Made by a program: the position numbers and the translations under genes | Notes under the pieces: generated by a model | What the model saw: only the letters and a program-made list of their open reading frames with translations | Database searches by the model: none | What the model was told of the DNA's origin: nothing | From: Lysobacterales bacterium | Lineage (GTDB): Bacteria > Pseudomonadota > Gammaproteobacteria > Xanthomonadales > Ahniellaceae | Direction: 5' to 3' | NCBI GenBank assembly: GCA_016721845.1 | Contig: JADKHK010000013.1 | Location: 744,001 to 808,000, forward strand | Length of the DNA: 64,000 bases | In this document: piece by piece, positions 10,033 to 19,700 of the stretch | How positions within the stretch are numbered: the first letter of the stretch is position 1 | How the letters are laid out: each line of letters begins with the position of its first letter

Positions 10033-12114
10033 CTACTCGAAGCCGTCGTTGAAGAGCGTGCCGGTGCATCCGTCCTGCCCCAGGCGCGGATCAACCAGGA
10101 TGTTGTACCGGTTGCCGAACTCGAACTGCGTGCCCGGGGTTTCATCGAGCAGGTACCAGCGTTCGAGTTCGCCGTCGTAGCGCACCGTGACCTGCGGCGT
10201 CGGCATCTGGCCGTTGCCGTTGATTGCGACGTGTGGCGGGGCGCAGCGATGGCCGTTGAGGTCCGGATGATCGAGGTAGCTGACGGTGGGCGAGGGCGTG
10301 TTGTCGAACCGAACGCTGTGGACGTAGGCATTGCGGCTTCGCTCCTGGGCGTAGACGACGTAGGCGCTGCCGGTCGGCACGATGCTGCCGTCGCTGTTCG
10401 CGATGCGCCAGGCGTCGCCGGTGTAGATCGCGGCAAACGGGTGCGGGTTTGCGACGTTGCTGAGACTGGCGCCGCGCGTGGCGCTGACGAAGAACAGGGA
10501 ATTGCCCGACAGCGAGGCCCACGGTTCGGGCAACAGGCTGGTGCCGCCAAGCATCGTGCTCGCTGCCGCGACATGGGTGCCGGCGTTGCCGTTGCGTTCG
10601 GGCTGGAACAGCGCGTAGACGGTGCCGAGACCGAGCGACAGCCCGTCATCGCTGCGCAAGTTCCAGCGTTGCGCCAGTTCGTCGTAGGACTGCGACATCG
10701 GGCGTGCATTCGGAAAGAACAACAGTCCGCCACCGCCATCGGACCGAGTGATGTGGAGCAGCGCCTCAGGATGTTCGTTGAGCGAGGCACGCTGCACCGT
10801 CGACAAAGTCTGGGTCTGCGGATTCGCGTGCGAGAAACTGGCGTCGCCGTATTCGAAGGCACCGATGTCGACCGAGGGTCCGCGCACCCGTCGCAACCCG
10901 TCGCCGTCGAGGTCAGGCAGGCCCGGGTGACGCACGCCGAGATTGCCGGTGTCGCGTGCCGCCGAATTCGGCGCCAGATGCCAATCAGTCGGTGAAGCGA
11001 AACCGGCTGCGCCGATCTGCGAGTGCGGGCCGATGCCGGTATCGCCGCTGCTGCCGGACAACAGGTTGTAGTCGTTGAAGACGGCGATGCCTTCGGGTGG
11101 ATCGGCCAGGATCGCCACCCGACTGCTGCTGGTCGCCAGCAGGTTGTTGTAGGTGTCGAGGCTCATCGGCAAGGGATTGGCGGACTGGCGAAGCATCGCG
11201 ATGCCACCGCCGCCGTCGGTAATGACCGTGTTGTGATACGCCTCGGCGAACACGCTGCCGCCGAATGCATTGATCTGCACGCCATAGTCGCCCGAGGTCG
11301 TGCCGGTGCGGAACGCACTGTCGGCGATGCGCAGATGCATGACGCCGGTGCCGTCGACTGCTGCGAACAGGCCGGTGCGCAAGCGCGCCGCGGCGATCGA
11401 CGGGTCGCGATGGTCGGTGACCCGGTTGCGCCAGAGGTAGTAAGTGCCCTGTCCCACGGTATGGCTGATCGAGATGCCGCGCCGAAACGCGATCGGACCA
11501 GTGGACGGCGTGCCCGGTTGCGAATCGACCAGATTGTCGGTCAGCGTGGCGAAGGTGTCGCGGGCCGACTGGATGTTGATGCCGGCAATGGCCGAGAGCG
11601 AGGTCGAGACGCGCGCCCGCTCGATGTAAAGCGCGGTGTTCAGCGCGTTGCCCGGCGACGCGTTGAGGGTGATGGCAATGCCCGTACCGCAGCCGTTGGC
11701 CGGCATGGTGATGTCGAGGTCGTGGAACTCGACGATGCCGGGCACATCGGAGGTGTAGCCCAGGCAGCCGCCGTCGAACGCAAGGCCCGCCACCTCGACT
11801 TGCATGAACGCGGGGCCGCCGTTCGACAGCGATGAACTGATGCCGAGGTTGTGGCCAGCCGCGAAGCGGGGATGGAAGCCGGTGGCCGCGACGACGCTGA
11901 TGTTGCGGTTGGAGGTGATCACCGTCTCGGCGATCGGCGTGTCCGTCGCGATCTCGATCCGATCGCCCTGACTGGCCGCGTTGACGCAGGTCTGCAGACT
12001 GGCGTTGCAGGGGGTACTGCCGGGCCAGGTTCGGGTATCCGCGCTCGCGGCGCTGGCGAGCACCGCCAGCATCAACGCCAGGGTGTGAAACGTGGGGGTG
12101 CGCGGGCAGGGCAT
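10033..12114 (-). CDS. Secreted right-handed beta-helix protein (choice-of-anchor Q type)
   Basis: This 693-residue protein starts with a clear signal peptide (about 1-25, ending ASAASA). Residues about 30-380 have the short-strand, Asn/Gly/Ile-rich pattern of right-handed parallel beta-helices. They are followed by DLDGDGLRRVRG and VDIGAFEYG, the hallmark ending of choice-of-anchor Q domains. The C-terminal third appears to hold two repeats of a domain resembling DUF7452 (each with a VHxxx...HPxLN and a YDG..RW core). The protein ends in LFNDGFE, like many secreted proteins of this bacterial group. I chose the ATG at 12114 because GGAG precedes it; an upstream TTG lacks a signal. It is probably a surface or extracellular protein. 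Its function is unknown. Confidence 0.75.
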   Translation of the reverse strand: MPCPRTPTFHTLALMLAVLASAASADTRTWPGSTPCNASLQTCVNAASQGDRIEIATDTPIAETVITSNRNISVVAATGFHPRFAAGHNLGISSSLSNGGPAFMQVEVAGLAFDGGCLGYTSDVPGIVEFHDLDITMPANGCGTGIAITLNASPGNALNTALYIERARVSTSLSAIAGINIQSARDTFATLTDNLVDSQPGTPSTGPIAFRRGISISHTVGQGTYYLWRNRVTDHRDPSIAAARLRTGLFAAVDGTGVMHLRIADSAFRTGTTSGDYGVQINAFGGSVFAEAYHNTVITDGGGGIAMLRQSANPLPMSLDTYNNLLATSSSRVAILADPPEGIAVFNDYNLLSGSSGDTGIGPHSQIGAAGFASPTDWHLAPNSAARDTGNLGVRHPGLPDLDGDGLRRVRGPSVDIGAFEYGDASFSHANPQTQTLSTVQRASLNEHPEALLHITRSDGGGGLLFFPNARPMSQSYDELAQRWNLRSDDGLSLGLGTVYALFQPERNGNAGTHVAAASTMLGGTSLLPEPWASLSGNSLFFVSATRGASLSNVANPHPFAAIYTGDAWRIANSDGSIVPTGSAYVVYAQERSRNAYVHSVRFDNTPSPTVSYLDHPDLNGHRCAPPHVAINGNGQMPTPQVTVRYDGELERWYLLDETPGTQFEFGNRYNILVDPRLGQDGCTGTLFNDGFE

Positions 12115-12157
12115 CGACAACTCCGGACAGGATGGACTTCGGAGCAAGCGATGTTTT

Positions 12158-12180
12158 GGGCGCGATCACGACACGCGCCC
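12158..12180. other. GC-rich hairpin downstream of rluB
   Basis: GGGCGCG and CGCGCCC (7 bp) enclose a 9-base loop 13 bases past the rluB stop. There is no T-run after it on the minus strand, so it may only protect the 3' end of the scpA-scpB-rluB transcript. Confidence 0.35.
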
Positions 12181-12192
12181 GTGAAAGTTTTT

Positions 12193-13686
12193 TCAGCGCG
12201 GTCCGCGCGGCGGACCACCACGGTTCGGTTTTCCGCCGCCGGGGCGTGCACCGCCTGGTCGTCCACCGCCGCCAGGACGCGGACCGGCGCCCGGACGGGC
12301 GCCGGGACCCCCTGGACCGCGACCTTGCGGGCGCGGATTGTCCATGAAGCTATGCGAGTCCATCGGGCCGGTGAAGGTGGCCGGGCCACGTTTGCCGCCA
12401 CCACCCTCGCGGCGCGGCTTGCCGGCTCCAGCGCTGCCACCTGGGGCGAAATTCCCGGAGGGGCGGGCCGGGCGCGCATCGATCCGATTGCCACGGTTGT
12501 CATCATCGTGCGACGCCCGTTGTTCGCCGCCGAACGAATTGCCGCGCTCCGGACCGCCGCGCGCACCGGTGCCGGGGCCGGCATCGCGGCGCGGCTTGCC
12601 CTTGAAGCCACCGGGCTTGCCGCCCGCAGGACGCGGGCCGCCGGGCTTGAATCCGCCGCCGCCCGGTTTGCCACCGGGCTTGCCGCGGCGCGCACCCGAA
12701 CCGGGCTTGCGATCACGACGGAAGCCATCGTCGGAGACGCGGTCGAAGGCACGCAATTCGCGACCTTCGTCCTGCTGCCCGCTCCAGCCCTCGGCCTTGC
12801 CGGAAGGGCGGAATTCGTTGACCGTCTTCTGCGCGCGACGCACGCCGAGTACGGCCTGCAGCGTCAGCGTATCGGGCACGTCGCCGAGACCGAGCTCCTT
12901 GCGCAGCGCCACGATCTCGTCCATCGGCAGCGCCTGGTAATGACCGCGACGCAGCTGTCGCGGCAGCTCGATCGTGCCGTAACGGATGCGCTTCAGGCGG
13001 CTGACCAGCATGCCCACCGCTTCCCACATGCGGCGCACTTCGCGATTGCGACCTTCGCGCAGCGTCACCCGGAACCAGCTGTGCGTTTCGCCCAAGGAAA
13101 TGGTGTGGATTTCATCGAACTGCGCCGAGCCATCTTCGAGCTGGACGCCGTTCTTCAGTCGCTCGATGATCTCGTCGGTGACCGTGCCGTGGATGCGGCA
13201 GACATATTCGCGCTCGACTTCGCGCGAGGGATGCATCATCGCGTTGGCAAGCTCGCCATCGGTCGTCAGCAGCAGCAGGCCGGTGGTGTTCATGTCGAGC
13301 CGGCCGATCGCGATCCAGCGCGCGCCCTTCAGCTTCGGCAATCGTTCGAACACGGTGCGGCGGCCATCCGGATCGTCGGTCGTGGTCAGTTCGCCTTCCG
13401 GCTTGTGATACATCAGCAGCTGCACTTCCTCGGCCGGCGTCGGCATGGCGATGAACGCCTTGCCGTCGATCTCGACGCGGTCGCCGTTGCGGATGCTGCC
13501 GCCGATTTCCGCGACGTTGCCATTGACCTTGATCTCGCCGGCGCCGATGCGCTCCTCGATGGCACGGCGCGAGCCGATGCCGGCCTGCGCCATCACCTTC
13601 TGCAGGCGCTCCTCGACAATGGGCGCGCCATCGCGGGTTTCACGCTTCAGGGACAGGACGCGGCGGGGAGTTTCTTCGTTGCTCAT
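12193..13686 (-). CDS. rluB: 23S rRNA pseudouridine synthase RluB-type, with long Gly/Pro/Arg-rich tail
   Basis: RluB makes pseudouridine 2605 in helix 93 of 23S rRNA. An S4 RNA-binding domain (about 24-70) precedes the catalytic domain with Asp131 in GRLDMNTTGLLLLT, the RsuA/RluB/E/F signature. The catalytic part ends near residue 290. About 200 further residues are almost only Gly, Pro, Arg, Lys, Ala and Asp (such as GGKPGGGGFKPGG), a disordered, strongly basic tail. E. coli RluB is about 290 residues, so the tail is a large addition, though similar tails occur in this group. It follows scpB after 3 bases, so scpA-scpB-rluB form one operon, a common arrangement. Confidence 0.92.
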   Translation of the reverse strand: MSNEETPRRVLSLKRETRDGAPIVEERLQKVMAQAGIGSRRAIEERIGAGEIKVNGNVAEIGGSIRNGDRVEIDGKAFIAMPTPAEEVQLLMYHKPEGELTTTDDPDGRRTVFERLPKLKGARWIAIGRLDMNTTGLLLLTTDGELANAMMHPSREVEREYVCRIHGTVTDEIIERLKNGVQLEDGSAQFDEIHTISLGETHSWFRVTLREGRNREVRRMWEAVGMLVSRLKRIRYGTIELPRQLRRGHYQALPMDEIVALRKELGLGDVPDTLTLQAVLGVRRAQKTVNEFRPSGKAEGWSGQQDEGRELRAFDRVSDDGFRRDRKPGSGARRGKPGGKPGGGGFKPGGPRPAGGKPGGFKGKPRRDAGPGTGARGGPERGNSFGGEQRASHDDDNRGNRIDARPARPSGNFAPGGSAGAGKPRREGGGGKRGPATFTGPMDSHSFMDNPRPQGRGPGGPGARPGAGPRPGGGGRPGGARPGGGKPNRGGPPRGPR

Positions 13687-13689
13687 GCT

Positions 13690-14499
13690 TCAGTGCTCGT
13701 TGAATTCGGGTTGGGCGACGTCGCCATCGGGCGCGTCGAGGTCATCGCCGCTGCGGTCTTCGCTCGGCGTGGTGGCGGATTCGATGCCGGCTGCGTGTTC
13801 GGTCGGCGTGGTCAGGTCTTCGATATCGCTGGATTCGGCTGCGGTCTGGCGTTCGACATAGCGGTCTTCGATGTTGTCGGATTCGTCGCCGTCATCGGTC
13901 GAGCCCGGCGGCGGACCGAGGGTGTCGGGATCCAGCGCGAGCTGCGGCTCGATGTCGCTGAGGTCGCGCAATTCGGCCAGCGGCGGCAGCTGGTCGAGGC
14001 TTTTAAGATTGAAGTAGTCGAGGAAATGCTTGGTGGTGCCGAACAGGGCCGGACGGCCGGGTACGTCGCGGTGGCCGACGACGCGGATCCACTCGCGTTC
14101 CTCCAGCGTCTTGACCATGTTGGTCGACACCGCGACGCCGCGGATCTGCTCGATCTCGGCGCGCGTGATGGGTTGGCGATAGGCAATCAGCGCCAGTGTT
14201 TCCAGCAGCGCACGCGAGTATTTGGTCTGACGTTCCGACCACAGGCGCGATACCCAGGGCTGGGTGTCCTTGCGGATCTGGTAGCGCCAGCCGCTGGCGA
14301 CTTCGACCAGTTCGACGCCGCGGTCGGCGCAATCGGCCTGCAGTTCGGCGAGCGCGTTGGCAATCGCGTCGACACCCGGCATTTCCTCTTCGCCGAACAG
14401 TTCGTTGATCTGCGTCAGTGCCATCGGCTGGCCCGCCGCGAGCAGGGCGGCTTCGACGATGCGTTTCAACTGGAAGTTTTCCATGGTGGGCGTGAACAT
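13690..14499 (-). CDS. scpB: Segregation and condensation protein ScpB
   Basis: ScpB dimers bind ScpA and, with SMC, form the condensin that folds and segregates the chromosome. The N-terminal 180 residues carry the paired winged-helix domains with the family motifs ALLETLALIAYRQPITRAEIEQIRG and VATNMVKTL-like VSTNMVKTLEERE (split at about 95-140). The remaining 90 residues are acidic and probably disordered. The ATG at 14499 overlaps the scpA stop (TGATG); a second ATG five codons in, MENFQLKR, is an alternative start. It is coupled to scpA and rluB. The smc gene is only 2 kb away on the other strand. Confidence 0.94.
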   Translation of the reverse strand: MFTPTMENFQLKRIVEAALLAAGQPMALTQINELFGEEEMPGVDAIANALAELQADCADRGVELVEVASGWRYQIRKDTQPWVSRLWSERQTKYSRALLETLALIAYRQPITRAEIEQIRGVAVSTNMVKTLEEREWIRVVGHRDVPGRPALFGTTKHFLDYFNLKSLDQLPPLAELRDLSDIEPQLALDPDTLGPPPGSTDDGDESDNIEDRYVERQTAAESSDIEDLTTPTEHAAGIESATTPSEDRSGDDLDAPDGDVAQPEFNEH

Positions 14500-15368
14500 C
14501 AGGATTCGACTTCGATCTCGACTTCGGCGGTGACGGTCCTGGAGCGCACGTAGATCTGCGCGAAGGCGTCGTTCTGGGTGATTTCGAGCAGGTTTTCCTT
14601 CGCCAGTTCAAGGATGGCGAGGAAGGCCACGACGATGCCGAGCCTCCCTTCCTCGATCGTGAACAGCGACTCGAACAAGTGGAATTCGTGGTCTTCGAGC
14701 TGCGCGAGCACGTCGGTCATGCGCTGGCGCACCGAAAGCGCTTCGCGCTTGATGTTGTGGTGGCCGAACAGGTCGGCGCGCTTCAGCACGTCCTTCAACG
14801 CCAGCAGCAGTTCCTTCAATTCGACCGGCGGCGGGACTTTCACCACGGTGCGTTCGCCGACGTCGGCCGAGGCCGGGAAGAAGTCGCGGTCCTGGCGCGG
14901 CAGCGCTTCGATGTCTTCCGCCGCCTTCTTGAAACGCTCGTATTCCTGCAGGCGGCGCACCAGATCGGCGCGCGGATCGTCCTCGATGCCTTCCGCGCCC
15001 GGGGGACGCGGCAGCAGCAGCCGCGACTTGATCTCGGCGAGGATCGCGGCCATCACGAGATAGTCGGCGGCCAGTTCCAGGCGCATGTCCTGCATCAGGT
15101 CGATGTAGTCGACGTACTGGCGCGTGATCTCGGCGATCGGGATGTCGAGAATGTCGAGGTTCTGGCGGCGGATCAGGTACAGCAGCAGGTCGAGCGGGCC
15201 TTCGAAGGCTTCGAGGATGACCTCGAGCGCGTCCGGAGGGATGTACAGGTCTTGCGGCATCTGCAGCATCGGCTGACCCTTGATGGTCGCCAGCGGCATT
15301 TCCTGCTGCTGCGGCGGCACCGGGAACAGCACGACGTTCGATTGGGTTTCAGCGCTTTCGCTGCTCAT
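14499..15368 (-). CDS. scpA: Segregation and condensation protein ScpA
   Basis: ScpA is the kleisin that bridges the two SMC heads. The 289-residue protein has the conserved N-terminal segment FEGPLDLLLYLIRRQNLDI (about 54-72), which binds the SMC neck, followed by IAEITRQYVDYI, a central region, and a C-terminal winged helix that binds the SMC head. The first 45 residues (rich in Gln, Pro and Val) are an extension before the conserved domain. It is the first gene of scpA-scpB-rluB. No good ribosome-binding site is visible before the ATG. Confidence 0.95.
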   Translation of the reverse strand: MSSESAETQSNVVLFPVPPQQQEMPLATIKGQPMLQMPQDLYIPPDALEVILEAFEGPLDLLLYLIRRQNLDILDIPIAEITRQYVDYIDLMQDMRLELAADYLVMAAILAEIKSRLLLPRPPGAEGIEDDPRADLVRRLQEYERFKKAAEDIEALPRQDRDFFPASADVGERTVVKVPPPVELKELLLALKDVLKRADLFGHHNIKREALSVRQRMTDVLAQLEDHEFHLFESLFTIEEGRLGIVVAFLAILELAKENLLEITQNDAFAQIYVRSRTVTAEVEIEVES

Positions 15369-15622
15369 GGGCTTGGGGTGCCAGGGATTCCGGTGTCGAA
15401 ACGCTTACGGCTCGCGCCTGCGCCAAGGACGTTCGCACCGCGAGGCGCGCCACACTGCATCGATCGATCAAGAGGGACATCCGCAACCCGCGAGGGGACC
15501 GCGATGCGCGGTGCCGGTCGGAAGGTTGGGGAAACAACGGGCCACTCGCAGGGCGGCTTCGGAGGGTTCAGCCAGAAAGGCATCGCTCCAATGACGCGGC
15601 AGGTTACGTGGGTACGCGGCGC

Positions 15623-15651
15623 TTGTCCAGACATCGCGTGGCCCCGATACT
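15623..15651 (+). promoter_or_regulatory. yciI promoter, positioned for a leaderless transcript
   Basis: TTGTCC (15623-15628) and GATACT (15646-15651) are 17 bases apart. The -10 box ends six bases before the ATG at 15658, so transcription should begin at or next to the start codon. No ribosome-binding site is present upstream of that ATG, in agreement with a leaderless message. The rest of the 289-base divergent gap back to scpA shows no gene that I can support. Confidence 0.5.
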
Positions 15652-15657
15652 GAACGG

Positions 15658-15957
15658 ATGTGGTACCTCATTCATGGATTCGACCGTCCCGGCAGCCTGC
15701 CCGCGCGTCTCGCGGCGCGACCGGCTCATCTCGATCGATTGCGCTTGCTGCTCGACGCCGGCCGTCTGTGCGTGGCCGGACCTTGCCCGGCGATCGATGC
15801 CGAAGATCCGGGTCCGGCCGGTTTCACCGGCAGCCTGATCATCGCCGAATTCGACTCGCTGTCTGACGCGCAAGCCTGGGCCGACGCGGACCCCTACCTC
15901 GCGGCCGGCGTGTATGAGCGTGTCGAAGTCCGCCCCTTCAAGAAGGTGCTGCCCTGA
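15658..15957 (+). CDS. YciI family protein
   Basis: This 99-residue protein matches the small ferredoxin-like YciI fold. It has the typical MWYLIHGFDRPGS start, a HLDRLRLLLDAGRL helix, and the ending with AQAWADADPYLAAGVYERVEVRPFK split across 70-95. Some relatives act as dehydrochlorinases, but most have no known function. The last base of its stop codon is the first base of the bolA ATG (TGATG), so the two are coupled. The gene seems to be transcribed leaderless from the promoter just upstream. Confidence 0.9.
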   Translation: MWYLIHGFDRPGSLPARLAARPAHLDRLRLLLDAGRLCVAGPCPAIDAEDPGPAGFTGSLIIAEFDSLSDAQAWADADPYLAAGVYERVEVRPFKKVLP

Positions 15958-16232
15958 TGCTGCCGCGCGAACAACGTGTTGCCGAAATTCGCCGTCGCCT
16001 CGACGCGGCGTTCAGTCCCGCGTCGATCGAGGTCATCGACGACAGTCATAAGCATGCCGGACACGAGGGCGCGCGCGACGGTCGCGGTCATTTCACCGTC
16101 CACATCAGCGCCGCGGCATTCCGTGGCCAGTCGCCACTGGCGCAGCACCGCGCGATCTACGCGGCGCTGGGCGAATTGATGAGCACCGATATCCACGCAC
16201 TCGCGATCAGGTCTGGCGCGCCCGCGGCTTGA
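15957..16232 (+). CDS. bolA: BolA family protein
   Basis: This 91-residue protein has the class II KH-like BolA fold: a helix with IRRRLDAAF, the strand and loop IEVIDDSHKHAGH, then FTVHISAAAFRGQSPLAQHR and a C-terminal helix. The conserved HKHAGH histidine segment helps bind a [2Fe-2S] cluster with monothiol glutaredoxin in characterised members. Pairing with yciI is common in this bacterial group. The stop is immediately followed by the end of the convergent queF gene, with no intergenic base. Confidence 0.92.
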   Translation: MLPREQRVAEIRRRLDAAFSPASIEVIDDSHKHAGHEGARDGRGHFTVHISAAAFRGQSPLAQHRAIYAALGELMSTDIHALAIRSGAPAA

Positions 16233-16622
16233 TCAGGGCAATTCGACCTTGGTGGCCGGTTTCCAGCCCTTGGCGCGGTGTTCGGCGACGACGGTGGTGT
16301 AGATGCCGCCGCGCACATACCACTCGGCGGTCAGGCGCATGAAGCGCGGCTTGGTCGCCTTGGCCAGGTCGTCGAGGATCTTGTTGGTCACCGCTTCGTG
16401 GAAGGCGCCTTCGTCGCGGTAGCTCCACATGTACAGCTTGAGCGACTTCAGTTCGACGCAGGTTTTCTCGGGCACGTAGTCGAGATGCAGGGTCGCGAAG
16501 TCGGGCTGGCCGGTCTTCGGGCAGACGCAGGTGAACTCGGGAATCCGCATCCGGATGGTATAGTCGCGGCCCGGCTGTGGGTTGGGAAAGGTTTCCAGCG
16601 CTTTCGACGGTTTGGTCGACAC
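16233..16622 (-). CDS. queF: NADPH-dependent 7-cyano-7-deazaguanine reductase, short type
   Basis: QueF reduces the nitrile preQ0 to preQ1, the last free-base step before queuosine enters tRNA. The 129-residue length is the short type found in Bacillus, not the longer E. coli type. Catalytic Cys34 and Asp41 are in VCPKTGQPDFA, and the QueF signature ELKSLKLY is at 57-64. The start is a GTG preceded by GAGAGAAC. It is divergent from smc and ends against bolA. No other queuosine genes are present here. Confidence 0.95.
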   Translation of the reverse strand: MSTKPSKALETFPNPQPGRDYTIRMRIPEFTCVCPKTGQPDFATLHLDYVPEKTCVELKSLKLYMWSYRDEGAFHEAVTNKILDDLAKATKPRFMRLTAEWYVRGGIYTTVVAEHRAKGWKPATKVELP

Positions 16623-16733
16623 GGTCGTTCTCTCGGATTGGTCAGGCGCGCAAAGGTAGCGAAGCGACCCAGGCGCCGCAAACCCGGTTTGTCCGTCATC
16701 CGACGCTCACGAATTCATCACGACACACGCACG

Positions 16734-19700
16734 ATGCGCCTATCGACGATCAAACTTTCCGGCTTCAAATCCTTCGTTGATCCGACGACGCTGCATTTGC
16801 CGACCAACATGACCGGCATCGTCGGTCCCAATGGGTGCGGCAAATCCAACATCATCGACGCGATCCGCTGGGTGATGGGCGAGAGTGCAGCCAGCCGCTT
16901 GCGCGGCGACGCGATCACCGACGTGATCTTCTCCGGGTCGGGTCAGCGCAAGCCCGTGGGCAGCGCGCAGGTCGAGCTGATCTTCGACAATTCCGACGGC
17001 ACCATCCAGGGCGAATACGCCGGCTTCAACGAGATTTCGATCAAGCGCCAGGTCAGCCGCGACGGCCAGTCGAACTATTTTCTGAACAACGGCCGCTGCC
17101 GTCGCCGTGACATCGTCGACGTGTTCCTCGGTACCGGTCTCGGTGCGCGCAGCTACTCGATCATCGAGCAGGGCATGATCAGCCAGATTGTCGAGGCGCG
17201 CCCGGAAGACCTGCGCACCCACCTCGAGGAAGCGGCCGGCATCTCCAAGTACAAGGAGCGCCGCAAGGAAACCGAATCGCGCATGAAGTCGACGCGCGAA
17301 AACCTCGATCGCCTGAACGACTTGCGCCAGGAAGTCGACAAGCAGCTCGATCACCTGAATCGCCAGGCCAAGCAGGCCGAGCGTTACCAGAAGCTCAAGG
17401 AAGAACACGCCCGCGTCGATGCCGAGTTGAAGGCATTGCACCTGCGCAACCTGCAGGGGGAGCTCGATGCGCGCGGTCAGGCCCTGCGCCAGATCGAGCA
17501 GCGCAGCGACCAGCTCACCACCGAGCAACGCGCGATCGAAGCGCGACTCGAAGACGAGCGCGGCAAGCAGATCGAAGCGACCGATCATTTCAACGCCGTG
17601 CAGGGCGAGTTGTATCGCGTCGGCGGCGAGATCGCGCGGGTCGAGCAGCAGATCAACTACAACCGCGATCTCTCCGAGCGTCTCGCGCGTGCCGCGAAGG
17701 AGACCGATCAGGCCTTGAGCGAAGTCGCCGAGCACATCCGCGGCGACCGCGATCAGATCGAATTGCTGCGCTTGTCGCTGGCCGAGTCCGAACCGCAGAT
17801 CGAAACCTTGCAGATCGAGGCCGAGAATCGTCAGGACGCACTGCGCGCCGCCGAAGCCGCGATCATTGACTGGCAGCTGCGCTGGGACGCTTATGCCCGC
17901 GACAGCGGCGAATCCGCCCGCGCCGCTGACGTCGAACGTACCCGTCTGAACTTCCTCGACAAGCAGTCGCTGGACACGGCGAGTCGGCTCGGTCAGCTGG
18001 AGGAGGAGCGTCGCAAGATGGATGTCGCCTCGCTCAGTGAGGGCGCCGAAGCCTTGTTGATGCGCCAGGAAGAGACGAAGGAAAAAGTCGAGCAACTGAC
18101 CGCGATGCTCGACGAGCGCAAACAGGCGCTGTCGACCGTGCAGGAGCAGACGCGCGAGTTGCAGCACCAGTTGAACGAGTCGCGCAGTCGGTTGCAGTCG
18201 GGCAAGGGCCGTCTCGCGTCGCTGGAGGCGCTGCAGCATGCCGCGCTGGGCCAGGAGAAGAATGCAGCCGCCGCGTGGTTCGAATCGGTCGGATTGGGTC
18301 GGGCGCGCCGCCTTGGCGAAGCGCTGAAAGTGCAGGAAGGCTGGGAGCGAGCCGTCGAGACCGTGCTTGCCGGATGGCTGGACGCCGCGATCGGTGAGGC
18401 ACCGCATGGCTTCGGCGACGCGTTGGCGTCGCTGCAAGACGGGCAGGTCAGCATTCTTTCCGCGCAACCGGGAATCAGCAGCAGCGGTGAACGCCTGTCT
18501 GCGCGGGTGCAAGGGCCGGCAGCCGCGATGGCCTTGCTCGATCACGTGCAGGTGGCCGAATCCTTCGACTCGGCCAAGCGCATCGCCGCTGGTCTCACGG
18601 CCAGCGAATCGGTGATCACCCGTGACGGCGAATGGTTGGGTCGCGATTGGTTGCGTGCGGCCAAGGGTAGTCAGGCGGGCAGCGGTGTGTTGGCCCGCGA
18701 ACGCGAGCTGCAGGTGCTCGGTGACGCCAACCAGTTGCTGGAAGCACAGATCGAGGAGCTGATCTCGCGCCAGGATGCGCTGAAGCAGGCCAATTTCGAT
18801 GCCGAGCGCGCGCGCGACGACGCCCAGCGCGACCTGTATTTCTCGCACCGCCAATTGTCCGAGATCGCCGGCCAGATCCAGAGCGAGCGCGGAAAGCTTG
18901 AAGCGGCGCAGAGTCGTACCGTGCGCATCGATGCCGAATTGACCGAGTTGCGTGCGCGAGTCGAACAGGTCGATGCCGATGCGCGTGAAGCGCGCGGTCG
19001 ACTCGATACCGCGGTGACCCTGATGGGTGATCAGGAAGAATTGCGGATCCGCCTCGATGGCGAACGTCGCACGTTCCTGGAACGCCGCGAAGATGCCCGC
19101 GCCGGCGCACGCGAAGCGTCGGACCAGGCGCATCAATTGGCCTTGCGCATGGAATCCAAGCGCGCCGCGTTGGCGTCGCTGGAACAGTCGCTTGGCCGCA
19201 TGCAGCAGCAGCTGTCGACTCTGGAATCCCGCCAGTCCGAGCTGTCGAGCCAGATCGCGACGCAAACGGACCCGACCGCGCAGCTCGATGCCGAACTCCG
19301 CACCTACCTCGATCAGCGCATGCTCGTCGACAAGCAGTTGATCGAGGCGCGCAAGGCGCTGGAAGCCTGTGACCTCGGCTTCCGCGCGCTGGAGCAGGAT
19401 CGCCATCGCGTCGAGCGCGAGCTGTCGATCGAGCGCGAGAAGTTGTCAGGTGTGCGGCTGGAGGAACAAAGCCTGCGGATGCGCGCCGACAGCCATGCCG
19501 AAGCCATTGCCGGCGCCGGTTTCGCCAGCGATGCGGTGGCGGCCGAATTGCCGCCGGAAGCGAACATCACCGATTGGGAAGCGAAATCGGCCGATCTCGA
19601 ACAGAAGATCCGTCGCCTCGAACCAGTGAACCTCGCGGCGATCCAGGAATATGCCGAACAGTCCACGCGCAAGATCTATCTGGACACCCAGCATGCCGAC

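Noticed and set aside
15369..15657. Small protein gene in the scpA-yciI gap
   Set aside because: Short frames exist, but none has a ribosome-binding site or resembles a known family.
16740..19406. An 888-codon open frame on the minus strand
   Set aside because: It lies fully antisense to smc and shows no family resemblance.
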